From Actinomadura cremea (GTDB lineage: Bacteria > Actinomycetota > Actinomycetes > Streptosporangiales > Streptosporangiaceae), in assembly GCF_014648495.1 (NCBI RefSeq), contig NZ_BMRF01000016.1, positions 62,001-126,000 on the forward strand: a stretch of 64,000 bases of DNA. The letters run 5' to 3'. Below are positions 58,341 through 64,000 of the stretch, one piece after another. The notes under the pieces were generated by a model. That model was not told the origin of the DNA. It searched no databases and saw only the letters and a list, made by a program, of their open reading frames with translations. The position numbers and the translations under genes were made by a program. Position 1 is the stretch's first letter. Every line of letters begins with the position of its first letter.

Positions 58341-59195
58341 TCAACGGAGTTCGGCGCCGCTGGTGAGGAGTTGCGGCTCGGCCCCGGCGTCCATCAGCTC
58401 GGTGGGGGTGCAGCCCGCCAGCGTCCGGAACTCGCGGTTGAGGTGCGCCTGGTCGTAGTAGCCGCAGGCGAACGCGGTGGAGGCCAGGCCGCCGCCGCGC
58501 GCGAGCAGCCCGACGGCGCGCTCGAACCGCAGGACGCGGCCCATCACCTTGGGCGGCAGCCCGGCCTGCTCGCGGAACCGGTGCGTCAGGTGCTTGCGGC
58601 TCCACCCGACGTCCGCGGCGATCTCGGCGACGCCGGCGGTGCCGCCGCTGCGCAGGAGCAGGTCCCAGGCGCGCCGCACCTCCCGGTCGGGCGCGGGGGC
58701 GCCGTCCAGGCGGCGCAGGAGGTAGGCGTCGAGGAGGTCGAACCGGTCGCCCCAGCCGGGCGTGCCGGCGAGCCGGTCGACGAGGGCGGCGGCACCCGGG
58801 CCGAGCAGGTCGGGCAGCTCCACGGCGGCGTTGGCGAAGCGCCCCATCGGCACGCCGAACAGCGTGTACGCGCCGAGCGGGGTCATGTCGAGCTGGACGC
58901 CGAGCTGCCCGCCCGGATGCTCGTACATGCCGGGCCCGTCGTGCATGCCCGCGACGAACGACCCGAAGTCGCGGTCCGCGCCGGACGGGTCCGGGGTCCG
59001 CAGGAACATCGGCGGGCCCAGGTTGATGATCACCACGGCGGAGCGGGTGGGCAGGGTGCGCATCCGGGACGGGAGGGCGACCTCCTCCCAGTAGCCGTCG
59101 TAGGAGCGCAGGAACGGGCGCAGCGCGGGGTGCGGGCGCCCCCGTGCCAGCCACCAGCCGTCCCGGTCGGAGATCGCGACCGGCCTCTCGCTCAT
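58341..59195 (-). CDS. AraC-family transcriptional regulator
   Basis: A 284-residue regulator with the two AraC helix-turn-helix units in the C-terminal third: VAEIAADVGWSRKHLTHRFREQAGLPPKVMGRVLRFERA near residues 192-230 and LASTAFACGYYDQAHLNREFRTLAGCTPTEL near 238-268. The N-terminal part is the cupin-like effector domain of the AraC subfamily that often senses small organics. Convergent with the LLM oxidoreductase gene, so a link is possible but not shown. Confidence 0.9.
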   Translation of the reverse strand: MSERPVAISDRDGWWLARGRPHPALRPFLRSYDGYWEEVALPSRMRTLPTRSAVVIINLGPPMFLRTPDPSGADRDFGSFVAGMHDGPGMYEHPGGQLGVQLDMTPLGAYTLFGVPMGRFANAAVELPDLLGPGAAALVDRLAGTPGWGDRFDLLDAYLLRRLDGAPAPDREVRRAWDLLLRSGGTAGVAEIAADVGWSRKHLTHRFREQAGLPPKVMGRVLRFERAVGLLARGGGLASTAFACGYYDQAHLNREFRTLAGCTPTELMDAGAEPQLLTSGAELR

Positions 59196-59243
59196 CTCCC
59201 CAGTCCTACCAAACGGGTCCGACGGTTCCGGTCGGCCGGGAAC

Positions 59244-60077
59244 CTACTCGTACACCTGCCCGCACACCGCGATCCGGGCGAGTTCGGCCCAGGTCATCGC
59301 CCGGACCTCCCGGACGTACGAGCGGACGGGCGACGCACCGGGCGCGGGCGGCAGCGGCACCCGCGCCCCGTCCGCGGCGTCCCAGCCGCCGAGGCTCCCG
59401 GCGACCGCGCACTCCAGGTAGGTGGCGGGGTCGAAGTTGTACCAGCGGACCGGCGTCGCGCGGGGACCGGAACCGGGCGGGCGCGGCGCGTCCACGCCGA
59501 ACCGGGCCCGCGGGCCGGGCGGGGCGGTGAGGAAGTCCTCCAGGTCGGCGATCTGCGAAAGGACGACCCGTTCCCAGTCGGCGTACCCGCCGGGCTCGGG
59601 GCCCGGCAGCGCGAGATCCGCGCCGCTCCACGCCGGGTCGAACGGGGCGGGCGACACGGTGGCGGCGGCGGAGAACATCGCCGCCACGTCGTCGGGGTCG
59701 AGGTGCGCGCGGTCACGGAGCGGCCCGCTCACCTTCCACAGCGCGCGCAGGAAGGCCGACAGCGACCAGGACGCCGCCCGCGCCTCCTGACCGAGGTGCA
59801 GGAACACCAGGTACAGGTCGCGGTTCGTCCGGACGCCGGGACTCGCGGGGCCGTCGACCCAGTACGTCTGCTGGTGCGGGACGCCGCTCTCCATCGCCAG
59901 GACGTGGGCGAGCGCCGAGACCCGGGAGTCGTGCGCCGCCATGTGGACCCGGTCGCCGTTGTCGTCCCGCCGCATGACGTCCCACGTGTGCATCAGGTCC
60001 TCCGCGGTCGGCTGTCCTGCCCGGCCCCCGTTGATCAAGTGTCGGTGCCCGGAAGCCGGACCGCCAGTAGCGGGCAT
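59244..60077 (-). CDS. Protein of unknown function (277 aa)
   Basis: A soluble protein without signal or membrane segments. The N-terminal third holds a segment that looks conserved (DDNGDRVHMAAHDSRVSALAHVLAMESGVPHQQTYWVDGP, about residues 38-78), rich in His/Asp. The C-terminal half contains WYNFDPATYLECAVAGSLGGW and many Trp/Tyr. I do not recognise a named family. The start is uncertain: ATG 60077 has only a weak RBS, and later Met codons (near residues 29 and 35) are possible. 128 bp upstream lies the aldehyde dehydrogenase gene on the same strand. Confidence 0.6.
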   Translation of the reverse strand: MPATGGPASGHRHLINGGRAGQPTAEDLMHTWDVMRRDDNGDRVHMAAHDSRVSALAHVLAMESGVPHQQTYWVDGPASPGVRTNRDLYLVFLHLGQEARAASWSLSAFLRALWKVSGPLRDRAHLDPDDVAAMFSAAATVSPAPFDPAWSGADLALPGPEPGGYADWERVVLSQIADLEDFLTAPPGPRARFGVDAPRPPGSGPRATPVRWYNFDPATYLECAVAGSLGGWDAADGARVPLPPAPGASPVRSYVREVRAMTWAELARIAVCGQVYE

Positions 60078-60205
60078 ATCACTTTCTGGACTCGAAGTCG
60101 TGACCTTCCGCACAAGCCGGCGGGGCGGCGATGTGGCGGGGACGACGGGGCGCCGGTCCGGCGGCGCGGACCGGGCCCGCGCCCCGCTCGTCCATGATCC
60201 ACCGG

Positions 60206-61615
60206 TCAGTGCTTCGAGCGGTGCACGACCTGGAGTTCGGTGAAGGCCTGCAGCCCCCACGTCCCGTTCTCGACGCCGAGGCCGCTCCACTTGAACCCGC
60301 CGAACGGCTGGTTCGGCGCGAGCGCGAGGTGGGTGTTGACCCACGCGGTCCCGCACTCCAGCCGTCCCGCGACCTCGGCGGCGCGGTCGGCGTCGGCGCT
60401 CCACACCGAGCCGGACAGGCCGAAGTGCGTGCCGTTGGCGCGGTCGATCGCCTCGTCGAGGTCGCCGTACCGGATCACCGGCAGCGCGGGGCCGAACTGC
60501 TCCTCGTCCACGATCCGCGCGCCGTCGGCGATGTCGGCGAGGATCGTCGGCTGGAAGAAGTAGCCCGGCCCGTCGAGCGGCGCCCCGCCCGCCGCCGCGC
60601 GGGCGCCGCCGGCGATCGCGTCGGAGACCAGCTCCCCGACCCGCTCGAACTGCGGCCGGTTGTTGATCGGCCCGTACTGGACGCCCTCCTGCGTGCCGGG
60701 GCCGACCTTGGCCGCTTTCGCGCGCTCGGCGAGGGCGTCCACGACGTCGTCGTACAGCGCGTCCGGCGCGTACACCCGCTTGATCGCCGAGCAGACCTGG
60801 CCGTTGTTCTGGAAGGCCGCGCCGAACAGCCTGTCGGCGACCGCGGCCGGGTCCGCGTCGTCCAGCAGGATCGCCGGGTCGTTGCCGCCCAGCTCCAGCG
60901 TGACCCGCTTGAGGTCGGGCGCGGCCGCCGCGGCGACGCGCTTGCCGGTGGCGACGCTGCCGGTGAAGCTGATCTTGCGCGGGACGTCGTGCGAGGTCAT
61001 CCACGCGCCCAGCTCGTCGCCGCCGGTCACCACGTTGAGCACACCGGGCGGCAGGACGTCGCGCAGGGCCGCGCCGAGCTTCAGGCTGGACAGCGGGGTG
61101 AACGGCGACGGCTTGAGGACCATCGTGTTGCCCGCCAGCAGCGCGGGCGCGATCTTCCAGGTCGCCAGCAGCAGGGGGAAGTTCCACGGGGTGATCGCCG
61201 CGACCACGCCCATCGGACGCCGCAGCACCTCCACGCGCGCGTTGTCGTCGTCCTGGATGACCTCGGGGGGCAGCTCCAGGCCGGCGAAGTACTTGAGCCA
61301 GACGCCCGCCCCCACGACCTCCATGGTGGCGTCGGCGAGCGGCTTGCCCTGCTCCAGCGTGATGACGCGGCCGATCTCCTCGGACTTGGCGAACATCAGG
61401 TCCGCCGCCGCGAGCAGCGCCTCCCGCCGGACGGACTCGTCGCGGCGCCACGTGGCGTACGCGGCCTGAGCCGAGGCCATCGCCGCGTCAAGCTGCTCGC
61501 GGGACGCGTCGGGCGCCTGCTCCGCCACCTTCCCGGTCGCCGGGTCGATCACGCCGAAGGTGCCGGGCGCGTCCACCGCCCGGCCGTCGATGGTCATCGA
61601 GAACTCGTCGGACAC
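60206..61615 (-). CDS. Aldehyde dehydrogenase (NAD(P)-dependent)
   Basis: A 469-residue ALDH-superfamily enzyme. Catalytic glutamate in TLELGGND near residue 239, catalytic cysteine in FQNNGQVCSAIKR near 274, and ITPWNFPLL near 140. Oxidises an aldehyde to the acid or CoA-independent product; substrate range is not readable. GTG start preceded by GGAGGA at 6 bp. The longer frame back to 61663 lacks an RBS. A hairpin-rich gap separates it from the genes further up. Confidence 0.9.
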   Translation of the reverse strand: MSDEFSMTIDGRAVDAPGTFGVIDPATGKVAEQAPDASREQLDAAMASAQAAYATWRRDESVRREALLAAADLMFAKSEEIGRVITLEQGKPLADATMEVVGAGVWLKYFAGLELPPEVIQDDDNARVEVLRRPMGVVAAITPWNFPLLLATWKIAPALLAGNTMVLKPSPFTPLSSLKLGAALRDVLPPGVLNVVTGGDELGAWMTSHDVPRKISFTGSVATGKRVAAAAAPDLKRVTLELGGNDPAILLDDADPAAVADRLFGAAFQNNGQVCSAIKRVYAPDALYDDVVDALAERAKAAKVGPGTQEGVQYGPINNRPQFERVGELVSDAIAGGARAAAGGAPLDGPGYFFQPTILADIADGARIVDEEQFGPALPVIRYGDLDEAIDRANGTHFGLSGSVWSADADRAAEVAGRLECGTAWVNTHLALAPNQPFGGFKWSGLGVENGTWGLQAFTELQVVHRSKH

Positions 61616-61703
61616 CGTTGATCCTCCACTCCCGGGGCTAACCGAACGGGATTCAGTATTCACCGTGGAGCGGTCTTTGACGAGGGCGCCCCGCGGACGG
61701 GCG

Positions 61704-61741
61704 CCGGCGGGCGCCCCGCGAATCCGCGGGACGCCCGCCGG
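61704..61741. terminator. Long GC hairpin after the 61763 gene
   Basis: Arms CCGGCGGGCG-c-CCCGCG (61704-61720) and CGCGGG-a-CGCCCGCCGG (61725-61741) with a 4-nt loop and one c/a mismatch. It is 22 bp past the stop of the minus-strand gene at 61763, and so probably terminates that operon. Confidence 0.75.
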
Positions 61742-61762
61742 TGCGGGGTTCGGACGGGCGCC

Positions 61763-62482
61763 TCAGAGGCCCGCGACGCGGTCGAGCAGGTCGCGGTAGG
61801 CGCGCAGGGCCAGCCGCAGCCGCTCGGTGTCGGGGGCGCTCGCGGACGCGTCCGCGCCGGTGCCGAGCCCGGCCGCGAGGGCCTCGCGGTGTCCGGCCAG
61901 CGCGCGGGCGAGGGCCTCGGCGGCCTCGGTCACCAGCCCGTCCGCGTCCCTGACGGTCGCGCGCGGGTCGTCGACGAACGAGGACTGCAGCTCCCGGAAG
62001 CGGGCGCGCAACCGGTCGGCCTCGGCCGGGTCCAGCAGCCGCTCGGGGAGGGCGCGGGGCCCGGTGGCCCGCTCCGGGCTCACCGCCCCGCCGGCCGCGC
62101 GGCCCGCGGGGGAACCCGGCGCGGGCGCCGTGCCCGGGGCGGTGCCCGGGGCGGTGCCCGGGGCGGTGCCCGGGGCGGTGCCCGTCCGGGCGGCCGGCCC
62201 GAGGTCCGGCTTGAAGTCGGGCCTGGTGTCCGGCCCGACGCCGGCCTGCGTCCCGGCCTCGGCGGTGCCCGGGGCGGTGCCCGGCCGCCGGGGCGGCGCG
62301 GTCTCGGGGGCCGCGCTCCCGGGGGGTTCGGTCTCGGACGGCGGCCGGGCCGCGGTGGAACCGGGTCCCGCGACGTGCGTGTCGCCCGCCACGCCCGGAT
62401 CGGCCGTGCCGGCGGCGCGGGCGCGCTCGTCCGCGGTGACCGGTCCGCCGCCCGGCGCGGTGTCGGATCTCCTGTGTGCCAT
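61763..62482 (-). CDS. Unknown protein with APGT repeats, paralogue of its neighbour
   Basis: A 239-residue protein. The N-terminal 150 residues are low-complexity Pro/Ala/Gly/Thr, including tandem APGT copies encoded by a 12-bp repeat. The C-terminal part (about 155-239: ARFRELQSSFVDDPRATVRDADGLVTEAAEAL) resembles the domain in the gene just upstream (FRAQWVGVQERFVDAPAQAVEQADDLVR). Both look like helical domains of a conserved actinobacterial unknown. GAGGAG about 9 bp before the ATG. The 5-bp gap to the upstream gene indicates one operon. Confidence 0.75.
   Translation of the reverse strand: MAHRRSDTAPGGGPVTADERARAAGTADPGVAGDTHVAGPGSTAARPPSETEPPGSAAPETAPPRRPGTAPGTAEAGTQAGVGPDTRPDFKPDLGPAARTGTAPGTAPGTAPGTAPGTAPAPGSPAGRAAGGAVSPERATGPRALPERLLDPAEADRLRARFRELQSSFVDDPRATVRDADGLVTEAAEALARALAGHREALAAGLGTGADASASAPDTERLRLALRAYRDLLDRVAGL
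62128..62186. repeat. 12-bp tandem repeat coding APGT
   Basis: About four and a half copies of ggtgcccggggc within the gene at 61763, frame-preserving. Same kind of coding minisatellite as at 5067 and 34866, with a different unit. Confidence 0.9.
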
Positions 62483-62487
62483 GGGTG

Positions 62488-63105
62488 TCAGCTCCTCGCG
62501 TCTCGGGCGGGCCCGGCGGTCGGTTCCGCGGCGGGCGCGGCGGGCGCCGCGGGGGCGGCGCGGTCCGCGCCGGGCGCCGACAGCAGATCCTCGAACAGGG
62601 CGCGGTAGTGGACCATCGCCTGCCGCAGCTCCTCGGTCGACGCCTCGCCGGCCGCGGCCTTCCCGCTGACGGCGTGCGCGCTCCGGTAGTGGTCGAGCGT
62701 CCGGGCGTGCTCCACCGACAGGTGGGCGATCTGGTCCTCGAAGCCGCGCGTCGGGTAGCCGCGCTCGCCCATCACCACCCGGACGAGATCGTCGGCCTGC
62801 TCGACGGCCTGCGCGGGCGCGTCCACGAAACGCTCCTGGACGCCGACCCACTGCGCGCGGAACTCCTCGCGGCGGTTCGGCGCGAGCTCGCGCAGTTCCA
62901 GCTCGCGGTGCCTGCGCTCACGGGTGAGCAGCTCCTCCTCCGCGGCCGCCCGGCCGCCGTGCCGCTCGACGGCCCGCTCGTACTCGGGCCCGAAGCGCCG
63001 CCGGAGCCGGTGGGTGCGTGCCCGGGTACGCCCCAGGAACGCGACCGCGGCGACCACGGCGGCAACGATGATCACAGCGATGACGACCATCACGACGGTC
63101 GACAT
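62488..63105 (-). CDS. Membrane-anchored helical protein of unknown function
   Basis: A 205-residue protein. One N-terminal membrane helix (residues about 4-24, Val/Ala-rich) is followed by a charged helical region with many Arg/Glu (FGPEYERAVERHGGRAAAEEELLTRERRHRELELREL). Then comes the domain shared with the next gene (QERFVDAPAQAVEQADDLV) and an Ala/Pro-rich tail. GGAGG 6 bp before the ATG. It forms an operon with the paralogue at 61763. No known function. Confidence 0.78.
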   Translation of the reverse strand: MSTVVMVVIAVIIVAAVVAAVAFLGRTRARTHRLRRRFGPEYERAVERHGGRAAAEEELLTRERRHRELELRELAPNRREEFRAQWVGVQERFVDAPAQAVEQADDLVRVVMGERGYPTRGFEDQIAHLSVEHARTLDHYRSAHAVSGKAAAGEASTEELRQAMVHYRALFEDLLSAPGADRAAPAAPAAPAAEPTAGPARDARS

Positions 63106-63193
63106 GTCATCCTCCAACGTGGGTCGGATCGAACGACACGCCGATGCCCGGGTAAAGACACGTCAAACGGGCGAACGGGGCCGTCGGCCCTTA

Positions 63194-64000
63194 CTACCGG
63201 CCCCCACCTGGGAAGACGCACAAGAGGTCGCCGAGCCGCCGCTCGCCGCCGTACCCCGCGCCGCGCAGCAGCGCCAGGCCGCGCTCGTCCCACGGGTAAC
63301 CGCACGCCACCCGGACGTCCAGCCGCCGCAGAGCCCCCTCGACCTCCGCCGGTCCCGGCTTCTCGCCCCGCGCCGACCGGACGGTCCCCGCCAGCAGCTC
63401 GCGGTCCTCGACCGCCCGCTCCGGCGCGGGCAGCAGCGACAGGTAGTGCGAGTTGGGGTCCACCGCGTGCCGCTCGGTGGTCAGCAGCGGCACGATCCGC
63501 ATGTACCGGCCCGGCATCACGACGATCCCGCCCGGCCCCGCCTCCGCGACGACCGCGCGCGCCGTTCCGACGTGCGCGGGGTCGGCCTTCCAGGCCGGGC
63601 GGTCCGCGACCACCGACCCGTTCGACTCCGCCCACACCGGGTTCCCGCCCGCGACGACCGCCACGACCAGGACGGCGGCGGGCGCCCCGGCCGCGGCGAC
63701 GCGCACGCCCCGCCCGGCGGCCCGCGGACGCATCCCGGCGGGGAGCCGCACGGCGGCGAGCAGGCCGATCAGCGCGGGCGCCGGCACCAGCCACATCGTC
63801 CGCCACAGCACCTGCCCGGCGCCGGTGACGTCCGCCGCGAGCGCCAGCACCCCCGGCAGGATCAGCAGCGTCAGCAGCGCTGCGACGCCACCGCAGATCA
63901 GCGCGGGCACGCCGGGCCGCACCGTCCACGGCGCGAGCCACAGCGCGCACCCGGCGAGCACGCCGAGGGTGGCGTACAGCAGGACGGCCCGGTAACCGGC
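63194..64000 (-). CDS. Integral membrane protein, C-terminal part (5' end outside window)
   Basis: The frame is open to the window edge on the minus strand, so the N-terminus is missing. At least three hydrophobic segments occur in the first about 110 visible residues. They are followed by a soluble C-terminal domain of about 150 residues (DPNSHYLSLLPAP, VRVACGYPWDERGLALLRGAGY). The layout resembles glycosyltransferase-like or DUF6077-type membrane proteins, but the family cannot be fixed from this fragment. Confidence 0.7.
   Translation of the reverse strand, partial: AGYRAVLLYATLGVLAGCALWLAPWTVRPGVPALICGGVAALLTLLILPGVLALAADVTGAGQVLWRTMWLVPAPALIGLLAAVRLPAGMRPRAAGRGVRVAAAGAPAAVLVVAVVAGGNPVWAESNGSVVADRPAWKADPAHVGTARAVVAEAGPGGIVVMPGRYMRIVPLLTTERHAVDPNSHYLSLLPAPERAVEDRELLAGTVRSARGEKPGPAEVEGALRRLDVRVACGYPWDERGLALLRGAGYGGERRLGDLLCVFPGGGR

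Overview
The window is very GC-rich (codon third positions almost always G or C), with GTG/TTG starts, many 4-bp start/stop overlaps, an MbtH-type siderophore locus, PucR regulators, an LLM/F420-type oxidoreductase, a DUF574 methyltransferase and an HGxxPAAW protein. This points to a filamentous actinobacterium. The peptide predicted from the siderophore genes suggests Actinomadura or a relative (inference from gene content, not from a database match).

Region 1 (1-20761) is most of an iron-regulated NRPS siderophore cluster. It holds the 3' end of an MbtB-like NRPS, an EntS-like exporter, aspartate decarboxylase (beta-alanine supply), a salicylate-AMP ligase, a salicylate synthase, a 4161-residue NRPS, a siderophore-binding lipoprotein, an ornithine N-hydroxylase and an MbtH protein. 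Adenylation pocket residues read by eye give Gly, beta-Ala and N5-hydroxyornithine (with an N-methyltransferase). The last module has C and PCP but no A domain. Together with the salicylate genes and the Cy-type partner NRPS presumed upstream, this predicts a madurastatin-like chain: salicyl-heterocycle-Gly-betaAla-NMe-hOrn-hOrn. Four IdeR/DmdR-type iron boxes lie in the three promoter regions.

Region 2 (20762-29111) has a secreted esterase divergent from an acyl-CoA ligase, with twin TetR-type palindromes between them. A hexitol PTS operon follows on the minus strand: leader peptide, 1-phosphofructokinase, EIIC, EIIB, EIIA, Zn-dependent polyol dehydrogenase and HPr, with a DeoR-type regulator gene downstream.

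Region 3 (29112-44640) is mixed chromosome: a PAP2 phosphatase/WS-DGAT fusion, a divergent NAD-dependent DNA ligase, a PucR regulator, an acyltransferase with a 15-bp tandem repeat, a DUF574 methyltransferase, a DoxX protein, a LysR/EamA pair, an APH-fold kinase, a MEDS/HATPase protein, a YbdK-like ligase and two small membrane proteins.

Region 4 (44641-52375) carries acyl-CoA dehydrogenase divergent from mutA-mutB-meaB (methylmalonyl-CoA mutase and its GTPase chaperone, all coupled by overlaps), a tandem GNAT protein, and an unusual tRNA-Asn(GTT) with C33.

Region 5 (52376-64000) begins with an HNH endonuclease just after the tRNA. Then come a secreted coiled-coil protein, a Gfo/Idh/MocA oxidoreductase, a class II aldolase with a divergent PucR regulator, an LLM oxidoreductase, an AraC regulator, an unknown conserved-looking protein, an aldehyde dehydrogenase, two small paralogous proteins, and the C-terminal part of a membrane protein cut by the window edge.
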